A stretch of 64,000 nt of DNA from Archangium sp. (GTDB taxonomy: Bacteria > Myxococcota > Myxococcia > Myxococcales > Myxococcaceae), in NCBI GenBank assembly GCA_022843845.1, contig JALHMW010000021.1, positions 22,228 through 86,227 of the forward strand, in the 5' to 3' direction. The notes under the pieces are model-generated. The model was given only the letters and a program-made list of their open reading frames with translations. It did not search any database and had not been told where the DNA came from. A program made the position numbers and the translations under genes. Of this stretch, positions 26,869 through 37,309 are shown in pieces. Within the stretch, counting starts at the first letter, position 1. The number at the start of each line of letters is the position of its first letter.

Positions 26869-28071
26869 TCACCTCCAGGGAGCCAGGTGGGCGTCGGCGG
26901 GGAACTCGCGCCGCAGCGGGTGGGTGGTGGCGTTCTCGGTCTGCATGATGCGCCGGAGGTCCGGGTGACCTGCGAAGCGCACGCCCACGAGATCGAACTG
27001 CTCGCGCTCCTGCCAGTCGGCGCCGGCGAAGACGCCCGCGAGCGTCAGCACCGGCTCGGCCACCGGCACCTTGACCGCCCAGCTCGCGAGGCGAGAGCCA
27101 GGCCCGACCGTGCGCAGCGCGTAGGCGATCTCGTGGTGCTCGACCTCGGCGGCGTCGGCGCCCTTGCGCCCCTTCCCTGCCGGCCAGTGCGAGGCCGCGA
27201 TGGTGACGAGCTGGCGGTACCCGAGGCCCTTGAGGCGGCGCGCGAGCTCGAGGTGCTGTGCCGCAGGGATTACGGGCGGACCGTCTTTGGGCAGCTCGGC
27301 GACCCCGAGCTCAATGAGCAGCGCCTGGAAGTCGGCGCCAACGAGCGGCGCGAGGCCGGGCGCAGGCTCCGACGGCGGGACCACGAGCGGATCAGTCTCT
27401 TCGTCGAGCGTCGGGTTCTCCGAGGCGCGCTCCTGCTCGAGCGTCTGCGTCGGAGAGCGGGTCGCCTCGTTGAGGCGCGGCACCGACGGTTGGGTGATCT
27501 TGAGCAGGTCGGGGTTCAGCTCGGGCACCACGTTCTCGCCCTTGCGCTGCCGCTGGATCTTCTCCTGGAGCCGCATCATGCCGTGCATGAGCGCCTCGGG
27601 GTTCGGCGGGCAGCCCGGTACGTAGACGTCGACCGGGAGGAACGTGTCGATGCCCGGCACCACCGAGTAGAGGTTCCGGTAGAAGTCTCCGGAGATCGCG
27701 CAGGAGCCCATCGCGATGCACCACTTGGGCTCGGGCATCTGCTCCCACAGCTTGAGCACGCGCGGCGCCATCTTGGTGGTGATGGTGCCGGCGACGACCA
27801 TCACGTCGGCCTGCCGCGGCGTCGCGCGCACGATGACGCCCATGCGATCGATGTCGACCCGGCTCGCGGCGGTCGCCATGAACTCGATGCCGCAGCAGCT
27901 GGTGGCCATGGGGAAGATCCACATGGCCTTCGTGAGTCCCCACGAGAGCAGATCGTCGAGCGCCGCCGTGCCGACGGTGAGCCCCGGCGTCTCGAGCATC
28001 ACCTGGTACAGCGGGTGACGAAACCCAGCGCCGGTGTCGACGGTGCGCAGCGGTGGGGGCGTCACTGCCAT
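26869..28071 (-). CDS. nuoBC: Complex I NuoB-NuoC fusion subunit
   Basis: 400-aa fusion. Residues 1 to about 165 are NuoB, with all four ligands of cluster N2: TSCCGIEF (two adjacent Cys), MGSCAISG and YVPGCPPNPEA. Residues about 165-235 are a charged Glu/Pro-rich linker. The rest is NuoC, with FAGADWQEREQFDLVGVRF and HPDLRRI followed by THPLRREFP. NuoCD fusions are common in other bacteria; a NuoB-NuoC fusion is less familiar. Start ATG 28071 overlaps the end of nuoA by 10 bp; an upstream extension of the open frame has no NuoB similarity. Confidence 0.95.
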   Translation of the reverse strand: MAVTPPPLRTVDTGAGFRHPLYQVMLETPGLTVGTAALDDLLSWGLTKAMWIFPMATSCCGIEFMATAASRVDIDRMGVIVRATPRQADVMVVAGTITTKMAPRVLKLWEQMPEPKWCIAMGSCAISGDFYRNLYSVVPGIDTFLPVDVYVPGCPPNPEALMHGMMRLQEKIQRQRKGENVVPELNPDLLKITQPSVPRLNEATRSPTQTLEQERASENPTLDEETDPLVVPPSEPAPGLAPLVGADFQALLIELGVAELPKDGPPVIPAAQHLELARRLKGLGYRQLVTIAASHWPAGKGRKGADAAEVEHHEIAYALRTVGPGSRLASWAVKVPVAEPVLTLAGVFAGADWQEREQFDLVGVRFAGHPDLRRIMQTENATTHPLRREFPADAHLAPWR

Positions 28072-28421
28072 TGGAGGGCTCCCTTCTTCGTCGCCCAGGC
28101 CCAGCCCAGCATCAGCACCACGACGAAGGAGCCGACCGCGACGAGGCCACGCGCTCCGGCCTCGCGAACGATCGTCGCCCACGGCAGCAGGAACGCGGTC
28201 TCGATGTCGAAGAGGACGAAGAAGAGCGCCACCACGTAGTACCGGGCGTGGAAGCGCATCCACGCGAGCCCGGTCGGCACCTCACCGCACTCGTAGGTGG
28301 CGTGCTTGAGCGGCTCCTTCCGCGTGGAGACGACGCGGAGGATCTTCGAGGCCACCAGCAACGAGCCGGACACCGCGACGGCGACCAGCAAGAAGGCGAG
28401 CAGCGCGAGGCCAGAGGGCAT
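28062..28421 (-). CDS. nuoA: Complex I membrane subunit NuoA
   Basis: 119-aa subunit with three helices. YECGEVPTG carries the conserved loop Cys, and FFVLFDIETAFLLPWA carries the conserved Asp-Glu. First nuo gene, 15 bp after the ferritin-like gene. Confidence 0.96.
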   Translation of the reverse strand: MPSGLALLAFLLVAVAVSGSLLVASKILRVVSTRKEPLKHATYECGEVPTGLAWMRFHARYYVVALFFVLFDIETAFLLPWATIVREAGARGLVAVGSFVVVLMLGWAWATKKGALQWQ

Positions 28422-28436
28422 GCGGGGGTCCGTTCG

Positions 28437-28976
28437 TTATTGCGGTGCGGGGCCGTCGCCGACGTCGACGCGGGCAAACCGATCGTCGTCCGGGAGCTTC
28501 GCCAGCTCCTTCTTCACCAGATCCTGATGCTCGACCTCTTCGTCGCGCAGCTCCTCGAAGAGCTTGCGCACCTCGGGGTTCTGCACGTGACTCAAGACCG
28601 AGACGAAGAAGCGGTGCGCCTTCTCTTCGCTGCGCAGGGCCGTCTCGAGCGCCTCGCGCGTCGTCATGTCGGAGCGCACCTCGTCATAGTCGGGCGCCTC
28701 GACGTCGAAGATCATCTCGCGACGCACGGCCACGGGCTGCTCGCCGAACGCCTTTGCGCGCTCCTCGAGCAGCTGTTTGCGATGCAGCTCTTCGATGCGC
28801 ACCATCTTGGCGAAGAACGCCGCCGCGCCGGGCGTGCGATGCAACACCAGCTGCGCCGCGAGCTCCTCGTAGCGGTCGCGCGCCTCTTCCTCGATCAACA
28901 CCGCGAGATCGAGCGCGTCCTTCAGGGTGAGCACGGCGAAGTCGATGCCTGGGGTCTGTTGCTGCCGGTTCGTCAC
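28437..28976 (-). CDS. Ferritin-like diiron protein (rubrerythrin-type fold)
   Basis: 179-aa four-helix protein with diiron ligands spaced as in rubrerythrin and ferritin-like families: LIEEEARDRYEE near residue 30, RIEELHRKQL near 62, RSEEKAHRFF near 115 and LRDEEVEHQDLV near 145. There is no C-terminal rubredoxin domain, so it is not a full rubrerythrin. It lies 7 bp after korB and 15 bp before nuoA, inside the operon, which suggests peroxide or oxygen protection of the iron-sulfur enzymes. The exact activity is unknown. Confidence 0.88.
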   Translation of the reverse strand: MTNRQQQTPGIDFAVLTLKDALDLAVLIEEEARDRYEELAAQLVLHRTPGAAAFFAKMVRIEELHRKQLLEERAKAFGEQPVAVRREMIFDVEAPDYDEVRSDMTTREALETALRSEEKAHRFFVSVLSHVQNPEVRKLFEELRDEEVEHQDLVKKELAKLPDDDRFARVDVGDGPAPQ

Positions 28977-28983
28977 GTGCGCC

Positions 28984-29856
28984 TCACTTCTGGAGATATG
29001 CGTCGAGGATCTGGTTGCGCGGGCGGGCCTTCTTCGCCTGCTCGGTCTGGCGCAGCTTCACCAGCGACTCGTAGGTCGGGGGCGGGCTGGGGTTCCGGTA
29101 GAAGACGCCGGTGTAGAGCTCGGTGCCGTACGCGCGCGCGAGATCGAGCGCCGCGAGCTGGTTCGACGGATCATGCCCCAGGCTCGCCAGCGACTTCTGC
29201 TTCGCCTTGTGCGCCTTGAGCTGCTGGTCGTCTTCGCCGAACGTCACGCACGGCGACTGGATGTTCACGAACGCGAAGCCCGGGTAGCGAATCGCCTCTT
29301 CGATGAGCGCCGTCATGCCCGGCATGTCGGCCGGCGTGGCCTGCGCCACGAAGCCCGCGCCGTACGCGAGCATGTAGAGCAGCGGGTTGATCGGCTCCTC
29401 GAGGCTGCCGAAGGGCGACGTCACCGTCTCGAGCCCGCGCGGAGACGTCGGCGACAGCTGACCCTTGGTGAGGCCGTACACCTGGTTGTCCATCACCAGG
29501 TACGTGAGATCCATGTTGCGGCGTACGGCGTGGGGCACGTGGCCGCCGCCGATCGAGAAGCCGTCGCCATCACCACCCGCGACGACCACCAGCAGCTCGG
29601 GGTTGGCCAGCTTCACGCCCTGCGCGATCGGCAAGGAACGGCCATGCACGGTGTTGAAGCCGTAGGCCGTGGTGTAGCCGGGAATTCGCGACGAGCAGCC
29701 GATGCCCGAGATGAACGCGACCTCGTGGGGCGGCCGGCCGATCGACGAGAGCGCGCGGTAGAGGCCCTGCAGCACGCCGAAGTCGCCACACCCGGGGCAC
29801 CAGATGGGCTTGAGCTCGCTCTTGTAGTCCTTCGCCTGGAACACGGGCGCGTTCAT
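28984..29856 (-). CDS. korB: 2-oxoacid:ferredoxin oxidoreductase beta subunit
   Basis: 290-aa TPP-binding subunit. IWCPGCGDFGVL supplies cluster ligands, SGIGCSSRIPGY supplies another Cys, and GGDGDGFSIGGGH is the TPP/Mg motif. Together with KorA it oxidatively decarboxylates a 2-oxoacid (2-oxoglutarate most likely for this subunit architecture) with CoA and reduces ferredoxin. It overlaps korA by 4 bp. Substrate range inside the family cannot be read with certainty. Confidence 0.93.
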   Translation of the reverse strand: MNAPVFQAKDYKSELKPIWCPGCGDFGVLQGLYRALSSIGRPPHEVAFISGIGCSSRIPGYTTAYGFNTVHGRSLPIAQGVKLANPELLVVVAGGDGDGFSIGGGHVPHAVRRNMDLTYLVMDNQVYGLTKGQLSPTSPRGLETVTSPFGSLEEPINPLLYMLAYGAGFVAQATPADMPGMTALIEEAIRYPGFAFVNIQSPCVTFGEDDQQLKAHKAKQKSLASLGHDPSNQLAALDLARAYGTELYTGVFYRNPSPPPTYESLVKLRQTEQAKKARPRNQILDAYLQK

Positions 29857-31616
29857 GACGGCAGTCCTTTCAGCTCGACCAGGCGGGCGACGAGCTCGGC
29901 CGGCTGGAACGGGTTGGCGCCGCTCCGGCAGAAGCTCTTCAGGCCCTTCGGCACGTCGATGAACATGCGGAGCATTCGGTACAGCTGCCCCTGGTGCGAG
30001 AGCTCGACGAGCAGCCCGTGCTTCACCGACTCGAAGAAGCCCGCGTAGACCTGCTCGGCGATCGGGTAGAGCAGGTACGGCACCAGCAGCTTGACGTCGT
30101 GGCCCTGCGCGGTCGCGAGCTGGAAGGCCTCACGCGCGACACCAGCGGTGCTGCCCCACGCGAGCAAGGCCAGCGGCGCCTTCGGGTTGCCCGACAGCTC
30201 GAAGAGATCGGTGCGCTGCTTCAGGGGCTCGAGCTTCCTGAAGCGCTTCTCGTTCATCTTCGCGTGCATCGTCCCGCCCGAGGTCGGGTCACCCTTCTCG
30301 TTGTGCTCGATGCCAGCGGCCAGGTACGTGCCGCCGCGCATGCCGGGGTGGCTGATGGGGCTGATGCCGCTCTCGGTCAACGCGAAGCGCGCGTAGGGCT
30401 TCTCGGCGAGCTCGGCCTCGGTCGGGGCGCGGCGCTCGATGATCTCCATCCTGGACGTGTCGATGAGATCGACCGCCTCTTTGCGCTGCGCGATCTCCTG
30501 GTCCGACAGGATGATCACCGGCGTCTGGTATTGCTCGGCGATGTTGAAGGCGTCGACGGTGGTCTTGAAGGTGTCTTCGACGTCGGTGGGCGCGAGCACG
30601 GGGCGGAGCACGTCGCCATGGCCCGAGAACGCAGCCTGGTAGAGGTCGCCCTGCTCCGGCTTGGTGGGCAGGCCCGTCGAGGGGCCACCGCGCTGCACGT
30701 TGAGGATGACGAGCGGCAGCTCGGCGATCGTCGCGAGCCCGAGGATCTCGGTCTTGAGATCCATGCCGGGGCCGCTGGTGGCGGTCATCGACTTCCTGCC
30801 CGCGAACGACGCACCGACCGTCGCGCCGATGCCCGAGATCTCGTCTTCGCACTGCAGCACCGTGCCGCCGTACTTCCAGATCTCGCGGGTGAGCGTCTGC
30901 ATCACCTCGGTCGACGGGGTGATCGGGTAGCCACCGAAGAACTTCACGCCGGCGAAGAGCGCTCCAGCGGCGCACATGTCGTTGCCGTCGCAGAGCATCT
31001 TCGAGCCGGGCGGCCCCTTTGGCTTCGAGATGACGTGGGGCGTGCGGAGCGGGTGCGCCCGCGCGTACTCGATGCCCGACGCGAGCGCTTTCTCGTTGGC
31101 CTCGAGCAGCCCTTCACCCTTGCTGCCGAACTTCTTCTTGAGCCCGCGGCCGATGGCCTCTGACGGAATGCCGAACCAGCCCGAGAGCAGGCCCAGCACC
31201 ACCGACGTCTTGGCCTTGTCGGTGCCTGCCGACTTCTTCGTCAGCTCGGCGATGGCGACGGGCACCACCTCGGTGGGCACCACGCCGCGCGCCTTGAGCG
31301 TCTCGGGCGGTGGGCCGGCCTTCTCTTCGTAGATGAGCACGGTGTCGACCGACAGCGGCAGCTCGGCGCCGAACTTGAAGAAGTCGTCCCAGTTCAGGGC
31401 GACCATCACGTCGAGCGCGCCGCCGGGGTTGAGCACCTTCTTCGTCGACAGACGCACGCGGCATGACGACTCACCGCCGCGAATCTGTGAGCCGAAGCTC
31501 TTCGTCATCAGCGCGTGGTACCCCTCGGAGGACGCCGCCGAGAGCAGCGACTCGCCTGCGCTGACGACCCCGTCTCCACCCGCGCCCGCCATTCCAAGAA
31601 TCAGATCGTCGAGCAT
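29853..31616 (-). CDS. korA: 2-oxoacid:ferredoxin oxidoreductase gamma-alpha fusion subunit
   Basis: 587-aa fusion: gamma domain at residues 1 to about 185 (LGMAGAGGDGVVSAGE at the start) and alpha domain from about 200 (FFGGYPITPSTEVMQTL, QCEDEISGIGATVGASFAGR, TSGPGMDLKTE). This layout is typical of two-subunit KOR enzymes of the TCA cycle in aerobes and facultative bacteria. First gene of the 15-gene block; about 220 bp separate its start from the terminator behind tRNA-Leu, leaving room for the operon promoter. Confidence 0.94.
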   Translation of the reverse strand: MLDDLILGMAGAGGDGVVSAGESLLSAASSEGYHALMTKSFGSQIRGGESSCRVRLSTKKVLNPGGALDVMVALNWDDFFKFGAELPLSVDTVLIYEEKAGPPPETLKARGVVPTEVVPVAIAELTKKSAGTDKAKTSVVLGLLSGWFGIPSEAIGRGLKKKFGSKGEGLLEANEKALASGIEYARAHPLRTPHVISKPKGPPGSKMLCDGNDMCAAGALFAGVKFFGGYPITPSTEVMQTLTREIWKYGGTVLQCEDEISGIGATVGASFAGRKSMTATSGPGMDLKTEILGLATIAELPLVILNVQRGGPSTGLPTKPEQGDLYQAAFSGHGDVLRPVLAPTDVEDTFKTTVDAFNIAEQYQTPVIILSDQEIAQRKEAVDLIDTSRMEIIERRAPTEAELAEKPYARFALTESGISPISHPGMRGGTYLAAGIEHNEKGDPTSGGTMHAKMNEKRFRKLEPLKQRTDLFELSGNPKAPLALLAWGSTAGVAREAFQLATAQGHDVKLLVPYLLYPIAEQVYAGFFESVKHGLLVELSHQGQLYRMLRMFIDVPKGLKSFCRSGANPFQPAELVARLVELKGLPS

Positions 31617-31836
31617 GTGCCCGAGCGCAGTGCATCAGGTGCGCCCGTTCTTTCAGGCCGAGCCAGGGCGCAGACGGCGCAGCCGTTGCGCGAGATCGAG
31701 GGCTCAACGCAAAGGCGGAGCGCTCAGCAGAAGGTGGGTGAGCCCGCCCCCTTGCGGATTTGACGAAGGTTGAGGCCCGCAACCTGCGCTGTATCAAGCC
31801 GCGGTCGCGCAAACCTCGTGCGTGCCACAAACACAA

Positions 31837-31860
31837 AGACCCCCGATTTCTCGGAGGTCT
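31837..31860 (-). terminator. Rho-independent terminator after tRNA-Leu
   Basis: On the minus strand a 10-bp stem (AGACCTCCGA with TCGGGGGTCT, one G-U pair) is capped by GAAA and followed by TTTGTGTTTG. It begins 10 nt after the tRNA 3' end, so it separates the glycolytic/tRNA unit from the kor-nuo operon. Confidence 0.85.
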
Positions 31861-31870
31861 GAGTGAGGAG

Positions 31871-31952
31871 TGCCCAAGAAGGGATTCGAACCCTTACGCC
31901 TCGCGGCGCCAGCCCCTCAAGCTGGTGTGTCTACCAGTTCCACCACCTGGGC
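31871..31952 (-). tRNA. tRNA-Leu(GAG)
   Basis: 82-nt class II tRNA. Acceptor GCCCAGG pairs with CTTGGGC, the anticodon stem CCAGC/GCTGG carries loop TTGAGGG (anticodon GAG, reads CUC/CUU), the variable arm is CGCC-GCGA-GGCG and the T-arm is AAGGG-TTCGAAT-CCCTT. Discriminator A; CCA is not encoded. It follows secG on the same strand. Confidence 0.97.
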
Positions 31953-32030
31953 AATTCACTTGTCGTGCTGCTTCAACGGGACGGGCGTGTACCAGAAAGC
32001 CTGACCACCGAGGAAGGAACTTCTTGCCGC

Positions 32031-32465
32031 TTACTGCACCTTCTCGGCCGGCACCGCGTCGATGGCCTTCAGCCCTTCAGGCGCGGGCGTCGGAGGAGGC
32101 GCCTTCGTCGGATCGCCCTGCTCCAGCTTCGCGGGATCGGGCACCGGCGCGTTGGCCTTCGCGGCTTCGTCAGCCTTCGCCTTCTCGGCGTCAGCGTGCT
32201 GCTTGGCCACCAGCGGAGAGTTCGTGACCTTCGACGTCTTCAGGCCGACCAGCGAGAGGCCCAGCGACGTGACGAAGAACGCCACCGCGCACGCGGCCGT
32301 CACCTTGCTCAAGAACGTCACGGCGCCACGGCCACCGAACGCCGAGGTCGCTGCACCGCCACCGAGGGCCGCGCCCATGCCTGCGTCCTTCCCGGGCTGC
32401 AGGAGGATCACGAGGATCATGAAGATGCAGAGGAGGACGTGGACGGTCGTGAAGAAAGCCAACAT
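32031..32465 (-). CDS. secG: Protein translocase subunit SecG
   Basis: 144-aa SecYEG accessory subunit. The N-terminal helix HVLLCIFMILVILLQPGKDA, the Gly/Ala-rich loop GMGAALGGGAATSAFGGRGA and the second helix are diagnostic. The C-terminus is an Ala/Pro/Lys-rich tail of about 65 residues, longer than in E. coli. It follows tpiA, a placement seen in many bacteria. Confidence 0.94.
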   Translation of the reverse strand: MLAFFTTVHVLLCIFMILVILLQPGKDAGMGAALGGGAATSAFGGRGAVTFLSKVTAACAVAFFVTSLGLSLVGLKTSKVTNSPLVAKQHADAEKAKADEAAKANAPVPDPAKLEQGDPTKAPPPTPAPEGLKAIDAVPAEKVQ

Positions 32466-32524
32466 AGAGGGCGCGGCTTAGGCGGTGTCCTGGTGAACTG
32501 CAAGCGTCAGCTGACCCGAATGGA

Positions 32525-33289
<765 letters not shown>

Positions 33290-33295
33290 GTGCGG

Positions 33296-34483
<1,188 letters not shown>

Positions 34484-34492
34484 GGGGCCCGC

Positions 34493-35503
34493 TTAGTTCT
34501 TCGAGACGAGGAACCGGGCGACGTCGACCATGCGCTGCGAGTAGCCCCACTCGTTGTCGTACCAGGCGAAGATCTTGAGGAAGTTGCCGTCGAGCAGCTG
34601 CGTCTGGGTCGAGTCGAAGATCGAGGAGTGCGGGTTGTCGTTGTAGTCGACGCTCACGGTCGGCTCGGTGTCGTACATGAGCACGCCCTTCATCGGGCCG
34701 TCGGCGGCCGTCTTCATCGCCTTGTGCACCTCGTCGACGGTGGTGGGCTTCTTGAGCAGCACCGTGAGGTCGACGAGCGAGACGTTCGGCGTCGGCACCC
34801 GAATGGCTGCGCCGTTGAGCTTGCCCTTCAGCTCGGGGATCACCTCGCCGATGGCCTTCGCGGCGCCAGTCGAGGTGGGGATCATCGAGAGCGCAGCGGC
34901 GCGCGCGCGGCGGGGGTCTTCGTGCACGAGATCGAGGATGCGCTGATCGTTCGTGTACGAGTGAATCGTCGTCATCAGGCCGCGCTCGATGCCGAAGCTG
35001 TCGTTGAGCACCTTGGCGATCGGCGCGAGGCAGTTGGTGGTGCACGACGCGTTCGACACCGTGTGGTGCTTGGCGGGGTCGTACTGCAGGTGGTTGATGC
35101 CAAAGCACACGGTGAGATCGACGCCCTTGCCGGGCGCGCTGATCAGCACCTTCTTCGCGCCGGCCTGCAGGTGGGCGACGGCCTTCTCCTGCGAGGTGTA
35201 CTTGCCGGTGCACTCGATGACGACGTCGACGCCGAGCTCCTTCCACGGCAGCTTGGCGGCGTCTTTCTCGGCGGTGACGCGGTAGCTCTTCCCGTCGATG
35301 GTGAGGCTGTTCTCAGAGTGCGAGACGGTGCCCGGCCAGTTGCGGTGTACCGAGTCGTACTTGAAGAGGTGCGCGAGCGTGGCCGGCTTGTCGAGGTCGT
35401 TGATGGCGACGATCTCGATGTCGTTCTCTTTGCGAGTCAGCGCGGCGCGCAGCACCATGCGACCGATACGACCGAAACCGTTGATTGCGAACTTGATGGC
35501 CAT
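34493..35503 (-). CDS. gap: Glyceraldehyde-3-phosphate dehydrogenase
   Basis: 336-aa enzyme. NAD-binding INGFGRIGRMVLRAAL at the start, catalytic Cys in SNASCTTNCLAP near 150, and WYDNEWGYSQRMVD near the end. A Shine-Dalgarno-like AGGGAG lies 8 nt before the ATG. First gene of the glycolytic operon; the 108 bp upstream probably hold its promoter. Confidence 0.98.
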   Translation of the reverse strand: MAIKFAINGFGRIGRMVLRAALTRKENDIEIVAINDLDKPATLAHLFKYDSVHRNWPGTVSHSENSLTIDGKSYRVTAEKDAAKLPWKELGVDVVIECTGKYTSQEKAVAHLQAGAKKVLISAPGKGVDLTVCFGINHLQYDPAKHHTVSNASCTTNCLAPIAKVLNDSFGIERGLMTTIHSYTNDQRILDLVHEDPRRARAAALSMIPTSTGAAKAIGEVIPELKGKLNGAAIRVPTPNVSLVDLTVLLKKPTTVDEVHKAMKTAADGPMKGVLMYDTEPTVSVDYNDNPHSSIFDSTQTQLLDGNFLKIFAWYDNEWGYSQRMVDVARFLVSKN

Positions 35504-35611
35504 GACGTGCTCCCTTGAAGGAAAGAAGAACCGAAAGCGGCGAGAGTCCGTTTAGGTGTCGCGTTCAGACGAGTCAACGCGCGTCGAGCGAGCGCGTGAT
35601 CGACGACCGCG

Positions 35612-37255
35612 TTACGGGAACGGCACGGCGATGGGGAACGCCGAAGACATCGGCGTCGGCACACCGAGCTGGCCAAACGTGTTGTCGCCCCAGCAGAAGA
35701 CGCCGCTCGACGTCATCGCGCAGGCCGTCTGGAAGCGACACGCCACCTGCGTCGCAGCAGGCAACGACAGCACCTCGACGGGTGACGTCGACGGGTTCAC
35801 GTTGCCTCCACCCAGCTGGCCCTGGCCGCCGGCGCCAAAACACCTCACGCCGCCATCGCCGATCACCGCGCACGTGAAGGACTGGCCCACACAGACATCG
35901 AACACCTGGCCGAGGCCGGGCACCGGGCGCACCGGCTGAGGTGTGGTGCCACCGACTGCGTAGCCGAGCTGGCCTTCGAGGCCACGCCCCCAGCACTCGA
36001 GCGTTCGGTTCGAGCGGATCGCGCAGCTGTGAGCCGTGGTGGCGGCGATGAAGCGCACGCCCCCGTCGAACAGGGCGACTGGCGTGGGTCTGAGGGTGGG
36101 CCCGAACTGCGAGCTGTCACCGCTGAGCCGCGGCGGGCTCTCGCCGTGCAGGGTCCAGGTGCCGTCGCTGCCTGCGAAGAGCGCCGTGACGCCTGCGTCG
36201 AGGGCCATCGGCTGCGGGGCGCGAACGCTGAGCGCCGTCGTTCCGGTGCCGTGCTGGCCGAGCAGGTTGCTCCCCCAGCACACCACGCGGGCATCGCCCA
36301 GCAGCGCGCACGCGTGCCGTGCACCGGCCGCGAGGGAGACGGCGCCCGAAGCGAGCGCCACCTGCGGCGTATACGCGTTGTTGGAGCCGCCGTTGCCAAG
36401 CTGCCCGAACATGTTGTCGCCCCAGCACCGCACCCCGCCGGCCTCCAACAGGCCACAGCCGAAGTTGTCTCCGACCGAGAGCGAGACGACGCCAGAGAGG
36501 TCCGTCACCGGCTGTGGTTGCCGCCCGGCGTCCATCCCGCTGCCGAGCGCTCCGGTGCTGACGCCGGTGCCCCAGCACACGACGCCACCATCGTGTCTGG
36601 CGCAGCCGTGAAGCAGGCCGAGCTGAAGATCGCGTCCCTCCCGGCACGTCCCCGCGACGCGAATGAGGCCCGGGCCGCAGTCCTCCACGCACGCGCCAGC
36701 GCGACACTGGGTCGGCGCCGCGCAGCTCACGCAACTGGCGCCACACTGGGCGTCGCTCGCCGTGACGCACTGGCCCTGACACCGCGCCTGCGTTGGAGCG
36801 CAGGTGAAGTCGCACACGTTCTGGACGCAGCGCGCAGAGCCTCCGTTGTCGGGACACATCGCGCACGCCGCGCCGCACTCGAAGATGGAGTCGTCAGCCA
36901 CACAGCGCGTGCCGCAGCGGTGGAAGCCCGGCGCGCAGACGAAGTCGCAGCCTCCGTCGGTGCAGCTCGCCGTGGCATTCGCGGGCGGTTGGCAGGTGCA
37001 CGCCGACGAGCCTCCCGAGGCGCCTCCAGCCTGACCGCCACCGCCCGCCACCCCGCCGCCGCCGCCGAGGCCACCGGCCACACCGCCTCCGATGACGTTG
37101 CCTCCGGAAGCACCCCCTGCAGAAGCACCACCCGCAGTAGCACCACCGCCCGCGACGCCATCGCCGCCAGCGTCAGCACCACCGTCGACCCGGAACGGCG
37201 TGATGGGAGAACACGAGAGCGCGAGGGCGAGCATCGCAGGAGCGAGGTGACGCAT
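35612..37255 (-). CDS. RCC1-repeat lipoprotein with Cys-rich stalk
   Basis: 547-aa surface lipoprotein. Signal and lipobox APAMLALALSC at the start, a Gly/Ala/Ser linker at about 25-85, a Cys-rich stalk to about 205 (for example CGAACAMCPDNGGSARC), then a seven-blade-type RCC1 propeller. The propeller blades are marked by CWGTG, CWGDNMFGQLGNG, CWGSNLLGQHGTG, CWGRGLEGQLG, CFGAGGQGQLGGG and CWGDNTFGQLG. ATG 37255 is preferred because it begins the signal peptide. Common myxobacterial architecture; ligand unknown. Confidence 0.85.
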   Translation of the reverse strand: MRHLAPAMLALALSCSPITPFRVDGGADAGGDGVAGGGATAGGASAGGASGGNVIGGGVAGGLGGGGGVAGGGGQAGGASGGSSACTCQPPANATASCTDGGCDFVCAPGFHRCGTRCVADDSIFECGAACAMCPDNGGSARCVQNVCDFTCAPTQARCQGQCVTASDAQCGASCVSCAAPTQCRAGACVEDCGPGLIRVAGTCREGRDLQLGLLHGCARHDGGVVCWGTGVSTGALGSGMDAGRQPQPVTDLSGVVSLSVGDNFGCGLLEAGGVRCWGDNMFGQLGNGGSNNAYTPQVALASGAVSLAAGARHACALLGDARVVCWGSNLLGQHGTGTTALSVRAPQPMALDAGVTALFAGSDGTWTLHGESPPRLSGDSSQFGPTLRPTPVALFDGGVRFIAATTAHSCAIRSNRTLECWGRGLEGQLGYAVGGTTPQPVRPVPGLGQVFDVCVGQSFTCAVIGDGGVRCFGAGGQGQLGGGNVNPSTSPVEVLSLPAATQVACRFQTACAMTSSGVFCWGDNTFGQLGVPTPMSSAFPIAVPFP

Positions 37256-37309
37256 CGGCCGCTTCGTTTCGCACCCTGCCGTGGTACGCAAGGCCTTCGG
37301 GGAGGCGCG

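Noticed and set aside
17592..31616. Search for nuoE, nuoF and nuoG inside or next to the nuo block
   Set aside because: No frame with the FMN/NADH site of NuoF, the thioredoxin-like NuoE or the multi-cluster NuoG was found anywhere in the window; absence elsewhere in the genome cannot be judged.
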